From positions 744,001 through 808,000 of the forward strand of contig OY763929.1 in the NCBI GenBank assembly GCA_963667675.1: DNA of 64,000 nt, in the 5' to 3' direction. The notes under the pieces are model-generated. The model worked only from the letters and a program-made list of their open reading frames with translations, had not been told where the DNA came from and ran no database searches. Shown here one piece after another: positions 7,861 to 16,254 of this stretch (position 1 is the stretch's first letter; each line of letters starts with the position of its first letter). Both the position numbers and the translations under genes were made by a program. The DNA comes from G963667675 sp963667675 (GTDB lineage: Bacteria; Chloroflexota; Dehalococcoidia; Lucifugimonadales; UBA3495).

Positions 7861-10683
7861 ATGCCCAACATAGTCTCGGAACGGCCCGGCAAAGACAACG
7901 CCTCTCTTCGGATAAGCGGCTTCCTGGAACGGCGCGCCGGCATCGTCATCGCGGCCGCCCTAGCCCTGACGCTGCTGCTTATCATCCCCCTCCTGGCCAT
8001 GGATCCCGACGACGAGGCATCGAGCGACCCCGAGGGTCAGGTGTTTTATCTCTAAGACACCCTCGATCAGCGATTCCAGGCCGTGGTGCACGGCTCAGCC
8101 TACATCCTTGAAGCCCGGGACGGTGATGTCCTGACCCAGTCCGTCCTTTGGGAGTTGTACCGGAACACCCAGGAGTTGCGTGACGTGGACGCCCAGGGGC
8201 AGCTTGCTCCCGATTCTCTGCCCCGCCAGCCGTATCTATACTCTAGCTTCCAGACCTACACGCAACGCCCCTTCACCGGCGTGTCCACCATCGCCGACCA
8301 CGTCCAGCAGGCGCTCCTGCAGGACCCCTCGCTAAAGGCCTCCTTGGAAACGGCAACCGACCAACAGGTTAAGCTGGCGGTCCACCGGCTGCTGTCCAAC
8401 CCCCTCACCGGCGGTCTGCAGAACACCCTTTCCGTAAAGGCCTCCAGCGTGAGCAGGGAAATAGCTGGCGAGACCATCGACTACTGGACCTCGCCGGGGT
8501 TGGTATTCACCGTGCTGGCCGACAACGACAAGCTGGGAGGACAGTCCGCCGTCCGCGGCGGGCTCGGCGCCGGCGACGCCGCCCTGGACAAGGAGAAGTT
8601 CAACCGCAACGTCCAGGACGTGCTGCGAGGGGACCAGCGCAGCTTCGAGCTTTGGGGCATCGCACTGGACCAGAACCTGGAAGCCGAAGACGAGGGCCGC
8701 ATAGCCGGGATTTTCATCATGTTGACCGTCGTCACCGTGGTGATAGTGGTGGGTCTCAGCCTCCGGTCTTACTGGGCCATGGCGCTGACCGGGACGGGCC
8801 TGGGCGCAATGATGATTTGGCTGGGCGGCATCTCCAACCTGGTCGGCCTGAAGGACGGACTGGTCATAGATTTCATCGTCCCCATCGCCATGGTGGCCCT
8901 GGGAGTGGACTTTGTCGTTCACGCCGTCCGCCGTTACCAGGAGGAGAAGAGCGCCGGCTACGCCCCCGGACCCGCCCTCCGGATAGGCCTCGCCGGGGTG
9001 ATGGGCGCCCTGGTGCTGGCCATGCTCAGCGACGGCATCGCCTTCCTGGCCAACACCGCGTCGGGCATCGAGGCCGTGGTCCACTTCGGCCTCGCCGCCG
9101 GAATCGCCGTCGGGTCGTCGTTTCTCATCCTTGGCGTAGTTGCCCCCCTTGCCCTGGCCAAGATTGACCGGCTTAAGGCCGGCGACAATCCACCGCCGGG
9201 GATCCTCGGCCACACAGCCAGGGCCTTCGGTGGGTTGGGCGTCGCGTCGATGTCCGCCAACGGCGTTCTGCTGCTTGTCGTCGGCATCACCGTCCCCGGC
9301 GTCGGCCTCATCCTGGGGTCCATATTCATGTTCCTGCTGGTGCCCGCATTTTGGCTCCGCTTCCGCAACCGGGGCGCGCCGGAACCGCCGGCCCAGGAAA
9401 CCGTTGCCCCTCAGGAGGGGACCCTGGAGGCATGGCTCTCTTCCCTGGTCGTCCGCTTGGCCTGCTTCCGGCTGGCGGTGTTGTTGACCGCGGCGGGCAT
9501 CACCGCCGGCGCCGTCGTGTTCGCCCTTCAACTGGAAGCCGAATTCGACGTCAAAGACTTCTTCGACAGCCAGTCCGACTTCGTTGTCGGCCTCGACAAG
9601 CTGGACGAGCACGTGGGCCAGCGGCGCGGCGAGCAGGCCCTCATATATCTGGAGGGCGACCTGGCCTCACCCCAGGCGCTGGCTTCCATACAGTTGCTAA
9701 TTCAAAGGTTCGCGGCCAATCCCCACATTGCCAGGGACGCCGACGGGACCCCGTTCATCCAGGAACCCAACGTCGTCGACGTGCTAACCAGGGTAACCGC
9801 CTCTCCCTACGCCAGGGATCGGGTCCAGGAGATGACCGGCGTCCAGATCGATGACGGAAACGGCGACGGGTTGCCCGACACCCGCGAACAGGTTTCGGCG
9901 GTCATGGGCTACGCGGTCGCCTATGGGGTCCCCCTGGACGACGCCACTCTCGTCTACGACGCCGGAAGGGTCAGGGAAGTCCTGTCTTATCAACCGGCGG
10001 CCGGCCAAGACGCCGCCGCCTTGCTAACCCTCGGCATTCCCGATTCCAGGGAGCAAACGACAGTCAGGGTCGCCAGGGAAGCCCTCACCCAAGACCTTGC
10101 CTTCCTAGCCGATTCCCCAGTCATAACCGATTTCGGCATTACCGGCTCGCCCTTCGTACGCGAGGGCCAGCTTGCCGCCGTCACCAGCACGCTGCAGACC
10201 TCGCTGCCCATCGCGGTGGTCGCCACCCTCGCGCTGCTGCTGGTTGCCCTGCGCTCCGTCAGGTACGCGCTGGTGACCGTAGTCCCGGTGGTGCTCGTCG
10301 CCGCCTGGCTCTATGGCATCATGTACCTGGTGGGATTCAACCTCAACTTTGTGACCGCCACCATCGGCGCGGTTTCCATCGGCGTGGGCATCGACTATTC
10401 CGTCCACATGACCGTGCGCTTCAGGGAGGAACTGGGCAGGTCCGCCGACCGCATGAACGCCTTGCGCCGGGCGGCCAACGGCACGGGCATGGCCCTCGCG
10501 GTTTCGGCGATCTCATCGATTCTGGGGTTCGCCATCCTGGGATTCGCCCCCATGCCCATGTTTTCCGCCTTCGGCATCCTTACCGCAATTATGGTCTTCC
10601 TGGCCCTCGCCGCCTCGATAGTTGTGCTGCCCTCGTTGTTGCTCCTGGCCGCGCCCGACAAGGCCAAGGTCCCAGCCGCCTGA
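7861..10683 (+). pseudogene. RND superfamily exporter (MMPL type) interrupted by TAA
   Basis: One reading frame of 940 codons, broken by TAA at 8053-8055 (codon 65). Before it are an N-terminal membrane segment (VIAAALALTLLLIIPLLAM) and DPEGQVFYL; after it, DTLDQRFQAVVHGSAYILEA continues the extracytoplasmic domain. Two further blocks of membrane helices (about 8700-9340 and 10190-10670) with SIGVGIDYSVHM give the duplicated RND/patched topology. A single C-to-T change of CAA (Gln) explains the break, so this is either a recent nonsense mutation or a sequencing error. GTG 8083 could restart translation but would lack the first helix. The likely substrates, lipids or hydrophobic compounds, cannot be specified. 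Confidence 0.85.
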
Positions 10684-10711
10684 CCCTCCGTCAACGCGTC
10701 CCTGTCCGTCC

Positions 10712-11218
10712 CTACACGTCCAATGACCGCCGTATGTCCCACTCATGGTGCACCGCATCGTGACAATTCGACTGCACCAGGTCCGTTAGGGAGATAAGCC
10801 CCCGCTCGGGATGGCTGAAAGTAGGCTCTCGCCGGACCGCGGCCTCAAACGCCTCTTGCCACGCCGCCGCCGCATGGGAGAGCGCCCAAAGCGCAGTACC
10901 CAGGGGGATGGACTCGTACCTCCGCACCGAAGCCAATTCGTCCTGGTCATAGGCTTCTATTTCTACGTGCCCGGCCTCCACCGAACTCCACATCCGCTCG
11001 GCCCAAATCCGCAGATTATCGCCAACGTGACACACGTAGGCCCCCACCGACCAACGCAGCCCCGGATGCCGCACCGACCCGTCCCGACCCTCCAGCAGCC
11101 CAGCATACCGCCCCGGAATTTCAGCCACTATCGCCGCCGCTGCCTTTACCGAAATAGACCAATCAAACCCGCACTCTCTACAGGGGTTTCCGTATACCCT
11201 GATCCCCCAGGCATTCAC
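10712..11218 (-). CDS. DinB-like four-helix metalloprotein
   Basis: A 168-residue protein. SVGAYVCHVGDNLRIWAERM and the C-terminal NCHDAVHHEWDIRRSL supply the spaced His residues of the DinB / mycothiol-dependent maleylpyruvate isomerase N-terminal fold. Such proteins are metal-dependent thiol transferases or of unknown activity. The N-terminus CRECGFDW is a possible added metal site. It starts at GTG 11218 after GGTGGAGG; this start lies inside the qor 3'-end fragment at 11216-11257. It is convergent with the RND gene. Confidence 0.7.
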   Translation of the reverse strand: MNAWGIRVYGNPCRECGFDWSISVKAAAAIVAEIPGRYAGLLEGRDGSVRHPGLRWSVGAYVCHVGDNLRIWAERMWSSVEAGHVEIEAYDQDELASVRRYESIPLGTALWALSHAAAAWQEAFEAAVRREPTFSHPERGLISLTDLVQSNCHDAVHHEWDIRRSLDV

Positions 11219-11257
11219 AGGCGCGCCTCCACCGGCAAGCTGCTGCTGATCCCCTGA
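11216..11257 (+). repeat. Fragment of a quinone-oxidoreductase 3' end (left boundary repeat)
   Basis: Reading forward it encodes HRRASTGKLLLIP-stop, matching the last codons of the intact qor at 7777-7833 (RATTGKLLLIP-stop). The 27 bp at 11229-11255 match 15007-15033 at 26 of 27 positions. No other part of a qor gene precedes it. Confidence 0.8.
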
Positions 11258-11539
11258 TAGTGGTATATTTGACTCTAAACGACTCTATCGTTCCATCGTC
11301 CCAGGATTTACGTCCCAGCACTCAGGGCACATGCTATTCGCAAACCGACAGTTAGGCCGAACAAAATTGGAATCACCTTGACGGTCATTCACTGGGCCGT
11401 CGGTCGGTAACTCAGGCCCATCTCAAGTACTGTCGACGGTCACGTAGTAAACGGCGCGTGACGGGATAGCAGAAACGATGCTAGTGGACAGGTGGTTCTG
11501 CTATTATAAAGTCACAAAAACAACATTCAGTAGAGAGCG
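11258..11539. other. Non-coding stretch before the GrpE-like gene
   Basis: No gene is seen. It is AT-richer than its surroundings. TATAAA at about 11505-11510 may be the -10 of a promoter for the gene at 11540, but I find no good -35. Confidence 0.4.
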
Positions 11540-13231
11540 ATGACACTGCAAGAACCGCCATTAAAGTCTGAACTTAATCCCTTGGAAGATCGAGGAGCAA
11601 GATGCATCGACTCCTGGGTCTCCGAGGCTCCTCTAAAACTAGTGGCGTGGGCCTTGGAGTCCACTGGCCGGACCGCAAAAACCGTGGCTATCAGGGAAAA
11701 GATAACAAGCAACGTGGTGCAGGACTTTAATTGGAAGACCTGGTGGCGCAGGGTACTGCCGGCTGTGAAGGAATCACGCCATTTCAGTGTCCGCAGCAAC
11801 AATTCCATCCGACTCATGGCAAAATTGGACGACATACCGGCTCGTCGTTGGGAACACCTTCCATCACCAGCCAAGAAGCCAAGGCAGAAATCGCCCTCGG
11901 TGGGCGATTGGCGGGCGTGGTTCCTAAACCCGACTCCGGAACCGCCCCCAGCGCGTTGGCCGACCAAGGCTGCGTATAACGCTCTCACCAAGCTTCCCAC
12001 AAAGGACATAACACCCGCATTAGAGCGGACAATGTGGGGGGCTGGAGAATTCTTGGCATCGGACAGCCTTTCAGGCCAAGCTGCCACGGCATGGATGGAG
12101 TCCGTGAGCCGCGCATTTGTGAGATTTAGAGACTTGGAAGACCTCGAGTCCGTCAGTTCTGGAGCCCGGTCTGTCGCTGAACTTTTAGCGCGGCTGGTAA
12201 TAGTGGCCAGATTTACCACCCAAGCGGTTGAGTGTCTGGTCTCGACCGGTTCCTTCTCTAATCGACCATGTGTGTGGCAGCAAGGATTTGCAGCAGGAAT
12301 GTGGCGGGCTATGCAAGGTGCCGAGAACCACACTTCAGAGTTGCCGAGAGCCCTATTAGCCCATGTTGAGCCTCCAAGCCGCACCGAGCTTGCCAGGGAC
12401 CTAATTCTAGGAGCATTGTTAGGACCCGACCCAACACGCGAGCATTTCAAACTAGACCGGTTGTTGGACCAGTTATCAGTACGCGACCGAGCCAAGCTCA
12501 TCTTGGAACTGATGGTTCGAGCTGGAACAGAAGATTCGTCTGCGGACAGGCTTCGAGACTACATTGCAAACAGCCGCTACGTTGGCCGGCTATCAGCTTC
12601 AGACGGACAACGCCTAGACGTGTTGGTCATAGCGTCTCTGCTTCTAACTGATGGCTCAGGGCCGATCGTCAGACAGGCATCACAGGAGATTAGAGAAGTG
12701 CTAGCTAGCCCTTCTGGACGCAAGCAACGCCCGATTTGGCGTGGTTTGTTAACCGAGGCCGAGCAACACATCGATGATCTACGGCGGGAACACCGTATTG
12801 CAGTACGGGATCTGCAATCGCACTATGAGAGCCAGTTGGAAGATAGCCGACGGCAGAAAGAAGAGCTAACCAAACAGGTGCAAAGTCTCAGATCTCAAAT
12901 TGCCGCTGGTCGCGAGGAATCCAAGTTGGACATCCGCCAAGATATGTTGACTGTAATTGCAGACACTCTGCAATCCCTTCGCCGATGGCAGGACAGTGAG
13001 GACCGAGTAGCTCACCACGTTGAGGCGAGGCTTATCCTAGCACTCCGGGCTGGTGGAGCCGAGGAATTTGGAGTCGTGGGGGAAAAATCCCCGTACAATC
13101 CCGCGCACCACCAAGCGTCGACGGAAATCACCGTCGACTCACCGGTGCGTGTATCCGCTCCAGGCGCAATTGTCCGTGGCTCATTGACAGGTGACCGCAT
13201 CCTTGTAAAGGCACTTGTAGAAGAGGTATAG
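11540..13231 (+). CDS. Large protein with GrpE-like C-terminus, partner of the Hsp70-like protein
   Basis: A 563-residue protein that I do not recognise over most of its length. Residues 1-410 are mainly helical, with a proline-rich patch near 110-140 (PTPEPPPARWP). Residues about 415-470 (REHRIAVRDLQSHYESQLED onward) form a charged coiled coil. The end looks like GrpE: four-helix-like segment, then SPYNPAHHQA, resembling FDPNLHEA, and PGAIVRGSLTGDRILVKALV, resembling GTV...GY....RVLRPAKVVV. GrpE is the nucleotide exchange factor of Hsp70, and an Hsp70-like gene follows 10 bp downstream with its ribosome-binding site overlapping this stop codon. A role as a dedicated exchange factor or adaptor is therefore likely but inferred. 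Codon use differs from the flanks. Confidence 0.6.
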   Translation: MTLQEPPLKSELNPLEDRGARCIDSWVSEAPLKLVAWALESTGRTAKTVAIREKITSNVVQDFNWKTWWRRVLPAVKESRHFSVRSNNSIRLMAKLDDIPARRWEHLPSPAKKPRQKSPSVGDWRAWFLNPTPEPPPARWPTKAAYNALTKLPTKDITPALERTMWGAGEFLASDSLSGQAATAWMESVSRAFVRFRDLEDLESVSSGARSVAELLARLVIVARFTTQAVECLVSTGSFSNRPCVWQQGFAAGMWRAMQGAENHTSELPRALLAHVEPPSRTELARDLILGALLGPDPTREHFKLDRLLDQLSVRDRAKLILELMVRAGTEDSSADRLRDYIANSRYVGRLSASDGQRLDVLVIASLLLTDGSGPIVRQASQEIREVLASPSGRKQRPIWRGLLTEAEQHIDDLRREHRIAVRDLQSHYESQLEDSRRQKEELTKQVQSLRSQIAAGREESKLDIRQDMLTVIADTLQSLRRWQDSEDRVAHHVEARLILALRAGGAEEFGVVGEKSPYNPAHHQASTEITVDSPVRVSAPGAIVRGSLTGDRILVKALVEEV

Positions 13232-13241
13232 GAGTTCATTT

Positions 13242-14909
13242 GTGAAAGTAGTGGGTGTGGATTTCGGCACAACCAACATTCGTATTGCAACCTGGGATCC
13301 CAGTCAGACCGATATACCACCTAAATCTAGTCTGATTGGGCAAGGTGACGCTACTACTATGCCAGCGGTAGTTGCATTCCAGCGGCGACGGGGACGCACC
13401 GTATCGACTATAGTGGGAGAGGATGCGGATAATCTAGTGGATAGCGCCGACACAGTAGTGCTGCGCAACATCAAACGCTGGGCTCTTGCTAATGACCCCT
13501 TCGTATGTTGGAATCTGGAATCCAGAAGTATTCCACGTCCGACTTGGTGGAACCAAGAAACCCGATGTGTTGAGGTTTGGGGAGAGCAGATTCCTGTTGA
13601 GAAAATTATGCATGAAATCTTGGCTGAGGCCTTTCGACGGGCTAACTTAAGCGGGGACTTTGAATGGCGGGCTGGGTGCCCGGTTCACGCCGGTCTTGAC
13701 TACCGTTCCGAGTTGGCCCGCACAATTTCCAATTTCGGCGGCGTCAACAGCGTTTCATCGGTGATTGAGGAACCGATCCTATTCCTTGCGTTGGCTCAGG
13801 AATTTGGCGTCCTTTCTCCAGGTGGTTCCTACATGATATTTGATCTGGGTGGAGGCTCCTTTGACTGCGCCTTGAGTGAAGTGGATTCGAAAGGGCGCAT
13901 AGTAGTGTACGCGTCTCATGGAGACCCATTGCTAGGGGGATCTGAGGTAGACCGGCACCTCAAGGAGAAATTGGATTATGCTGGGCCAGACAACTTGCTA
14001 CGAATTGCCAAAGAACAACTTTCACTTTCGAACCCCACCCAAGCAGTGGATGCCGGATTGAGTCTTTCCAGTGCAGACGTAGATTGTGTCCTGAGAAAGA
14101 AGCGTTTTGTGGAACGGACTCGGCTTCCGATGCGGGAAGCATATATTTGGGCGAAGGTCATCTGGAAACGGGAAGAGGATGCGTCCCCAATCGGCAACAT
14201 TCCTCCATGCAGGCTAGAGATGTTACCAACTGCTTTTGAGAAAGATCTGGATGGCATCATTCTGTCTGGTGGCCCCACCAAGTCCTCATTTTTCCGCGAG
14301 AAACTCTCGGAAATCTTCGGGGCCGACATGGTGATTCCTGCTGAACAGCTGGTGCCCCAAGATATTGCTGACCCGGAATTGACCGGCCTAAGCATGGGGG
14401 CATGTTACATTTCGGGAGAGCAAACCCAACCCCTTTATGTCAGCCGCCTGCCATTTAAAGTCACGCTGCATCACGTACCTTCTGGGGACAAAGTAGAATA
14501 CGAACCTTACAGGCATTTTGTTTACAACTTCAGTCCGGCCAAACCGTTTGAGTCTGAATGTCTACCCCCAAGGCCGCAAGCTGATACTAAATACGTTCTG
14601 ACAATCTCCGATGCTAATGGCGAACTCCTCGAGAGCAAGCCAATAGATTTCAGCAAAGGCGGAGGCCCCCAGTCAGCCGTGCGGTCTCCTCAATTGGTGA
14701 TTGACATTTTTGGTCGCATTGGTGTCGCCAACGACAAAACTAGTAAACCCTGGATTGAAATCGAGAATCCGCCCTGGCAAACTGGCCGACAGAAGGAACT
14801 GCGTCACGACCTTTTCAAGAGACAGCGGGCCTACGAACAAAGCGAAGGGGCTCGGGTACACAAGCTGATAACAGAGAATCCCTTCGGCTGGCAGACAGGC
14901 CACGGCTAA
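13242..14909 (+). CDS. Divergent Hsp70-like (actin-fold ATPase) protein
   Basis: A 555-residue protein starting at GTG 13242 after AGGAG. The Hsp70 nucleotide motifs are visible: phosphate 1 GVDFGTTNIRIA at residue 5, phosphate 2 YMIFDLGGGSFDCAL near 195, and the adenosine motif LDGIILSGGPTKSSFF near 337. Between them the DnaK signature regions are poorly kept. The last 160 residues are shorter than a DnaK substrate domain and lack its usual lid; a beta-rich remnant (LVIDIFGRIGV) may stand in for it. It is coupled to the GrpE-like gene and lacks a nearby DnaJ. This is not the housekeeping DnaK; a specialised chaperone or defence role is possible but unproven. Confidence 0.8.
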   Translation: MKVVGVDFGTTNIRIATWDPSQTDIPPKSSLIGQGDATTMPAVVAFQRRRGRTVSTIVGEDADNLVDSADTVVLRNIKRWALANDPFVCWNLESRSIPRPTWWNQETRCVEVWGEQIPVEKIMHEILAEAFRRANLSGDFEWRAGCPVHAGLDYRSELARTISNFGGVNSVSSVIEEPILFLALAQEFGVLSPGGSYMIFDLGGGSFDCALSEVDSKGRIVVYASHGDPLLGGSEVDRHLKEKLDYAGPDNLLRIAKEQLSLSNPTQAVDAGLSLSSADVDCVLRKKRFVERTRLPMREAYIWAKVIWKREEDASPIGNIPPCRLEMLPTAFEKDLDGIILSGGPTKSSFFREKLSEIFGADMVIPAEQLVPQDIADPELTGLSMGACYISGEQTQPLYVSRLPFKVTLHHVPSGDKVEYEPYRHFVYNFSPAKPFESECLPPRPQADTKYVLTISDANGELLESKPIDFSKGGGPQSAVRSPQLVIDIFGRIGVANDKTSKPWIEIENPPWQTGRQKELRHDLFKRQRAYEQSEGARVHKLITENPFGWQTGHG

Positions 14910-14978
14910 GCAGACTCCTCCCACTACACCGCTCCCTGTAAAAGGTTCCGTCGCGTGCTTGGCCAAGGGGCGACGGAA

Positions 14979-15035
14979 GTCCACCGGCAGTTGGAGGGAC
15001 TGGCGACCACCGGCAAGCTGCTGCTTATCCCCTAA
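14979..15035 (+). repeat. Fragment of a quinone-oxidoreductase 3' end (right boundary repeat)
   Basis: The frame encodes VHRQLEGLATTGKLLLIP-stop, 15 of 18 residues as in the intact qor end, and weaker similarity extends upstream to about 14960 (LGQGATE). It differs from the intact gene by synonymous changes, so it derives from a diverged paralogue rather than a fresh copy. The next promoter starts 4 bp after its stop. Confidence 0.85.
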
Positions 15036-15038
15036 CAG

Positions 15039-15068
15039 TTGACCGCTTCACTAGACTATTCCTATAAT
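15039..15068 (+). promoter_or_regulatory. Sigma70-type promoter for the sufT-like/mrp pair
   Basis: TTGACC (15039-15044), 18-bp spacer, TATAAT (15063-15068). The start codon of the downstream gene is 57 bp beyond the -10. Confidence 0.7.
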
Positions 15069-15124
15069 GAGCCCAGGTTCAATCGACGGGGAATAGGCCC
15101 AGGTCCGACCTAGAGGAGACAAAA

Positions 15125-15436
15125 ATGGCGGAAGCAACGCTGACCACAGACTCAGTCACCGAGGCGCTCAAGACCGTCTACGACCCGGAGATTCCCGTGA
15201 ACGTGGTGGACTTGGGGCTGATTTACGACGTGCAAGTCAACGACGGCGGCAACGTCTACGTCCAGATGACCCTTACCTTCCCCGGCTGCGGCATGGGGCC
15301 CTTCATCGCCCAGCAGGCCGAATGGGCCATCCAGGACCTGGACGGCGTCGAGGAAGTCGAAATAGAGTTGGTCTTCGATCCCCCCTGGTCGCCGGAACTG
15401 ATTAGCGAAGAGGCCAAGGCCCAGTTGGGCATCTAG
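15125..15436 (+). CDS. MIP18/DUF59-family Fe-S assembly protein (SufT-like)
   Basis: A 103-residue protein, full length for the family. VYDPEIPVNVVDLGLIYDV is the DPEIPVNI(V)DLGL signature; the conserved Cys is in LTFPGCGMG. These proteins assist iron-sulfur cluster maturation or delivery. An Mrp P-loop scaffold gene starts 5 bp downstream, so both probably act in one Fe-S pathway. Ribosome-binding site GAGGAG, spacing 8. Confidence 0.9.
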   Translation: MAEATLTTDSVTEALKTVYDPEIPVNVVDLGLIYDVQVNDGGNVYVQMTLTFPGCGMGPFIAQQAEWAIQDLDGVEEVEIELVFDPPWSPELISEEAKAQLGI

Positions 15437-15441
15437 CTGCG

Positions 15442-16251
15442 ATGCCGACCCCCCAGGAGACCGCCCGCCTCGAGCAAATCAAGCGTAGCTGGCAACAGAA
15501 GCGCCAGATAACCGACCGGCTGTCCAAGATACGCACCACCCTGGGCATCTACAGCGGCAAGGGCGGCGTCGGCAAGACCACTGTGGCCGTCAACCTCGCC
15601 GTGACTTTGGCCAAAGAGGGGTGCAAGGTCGGGCTGCTCGACGTGGACATCGACTGCCCCAACGTAAACAAAGTCCTGGGTATAACCGACAAGCCGGGAT
15701 ACGCCGACGGCCAGATAACCCCCGCCGAAAAATGGGGCGTCAAGGTCGTGTCGATGGGCTTTTTCCAGGAGCGTGAAGAAGAGGCCATAATCTGGCGGGG
15801 ACCGATGATTCACAACGCCATCAACCAGTTCCTCCAGGCAACCGATTGGGGCGACCTGGACTATCTGCTGGTGGACCTGCCCCCCGGCACCTCCGACTCC
15901 CCCCTCACCGTTATGCAGACCATCCCGTTAGATGGGTTCGTGGTTGTCAGCACACCTCAGGAGTTAGCCACTATCGACGCCAAGCGTTGCATCAACATGA
16001 TTCGCAAGCTCAACCTCAATGTCCTGGGAATAGTGGAAAACTACACCGGAGAAGTTTTCGGCGAAGGAGCGGGCAAAAGGCTGGCCCAGGACGTAGACGC
16101 CCCCTTCCTGGGATCCCTGGCCCTCCGCTCCAGCTACCGCGACACTTCGAGTCCCACAGCACTGGCCGACCCCGACGTGGGCCAGGAATACGCCGCTCTG
16201 GCCTCCGGCGTCCGCACCAGCCTCCAGGAACTAGGCCGCGAAGCCGCCTGA
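15442..16251 (+). CDS. mrp: Mrp/ApbC-type Fe-S carrier P-loop ATPase
   Basis: A 269-residue MinD-like ATPase. The deviant Walker A is in GIYSGKGGVGKTTVAVNLAV near residue 35, and DVDIDCPN and DYLLVDLPPGTSDSPLTVMQ follow. Mrp/NBP35 proteins bind and transfer 4Fe-4S clusters; the CxxC pair often found at the C-terminus of this family is not visible here, so cluster binding may differ. The MIP18 domain that is fused to many Mrp proteins is encoded separately just upstream. Its end is 3 bp from the convergent accDA stop. Confidence 0.88.
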   Translation: MPTPQETARLEQIKRSWQQKRQITDRLSKIRTTLGIYSGKGGVGKTTVAVNLAVTLAKEGCKVGLLDVDIDCPNVNKVLGITDKPGYADGQITPAEKWGVKVVSMGFFQEREEEAIIWRGPMIHNAINQFLQATDWGDLDYLLVDLPPGTSDSPLTVMQTIPLDGFVVVSTPQELATIDAKRCINMIRKLNLNVLGIVENYTGEVFGEGAGKRLAQDVDAPFLGSLALRSSYRDTSSPTALADPDVGQEYAALASGVRTSLQELGREAA

Positions 16252-16254
16252 CCC

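Larger units (their letters stand above)
11229..15033. mobile_element. Candidate 3.8-kb island between qor 3'-end repeats
   Basis: The segment is bounded by 26/27-identical direct repeats derived from a qor 3' end. It holds the GrpE-like and Hsp70-like genes, whose base composition (about half GC, more A/T-ending codons) is unlike the GC-rich genes on both sides. No integrase, transposase or tRNA is present, so the mechanism is unknown. The boundaries are inferred from the repeats. Confidence 0.5.

Noticed and set aside
8053..8055. TAA in the RND gene as stop-codon recoding
   Set aside because: Sec uses TGA and pyrrolysine TAG; a Gln codon mutation explains it.
8332..9612. Long minus-strand frame (426 codons) inside the RND gene
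   Set aside because: It is antisense to the clear RND protein, His/Gln/Gly-rich, with no domain; a shadow of high-GC coding sequence.
11527..12501. Minus-strand frame (324 codons) opposite the GrpE-like gene
   Set aside because: No ribosome-binding site or domain; the plus-strand gene is coupled to the Hsp70 gene and is convincing.
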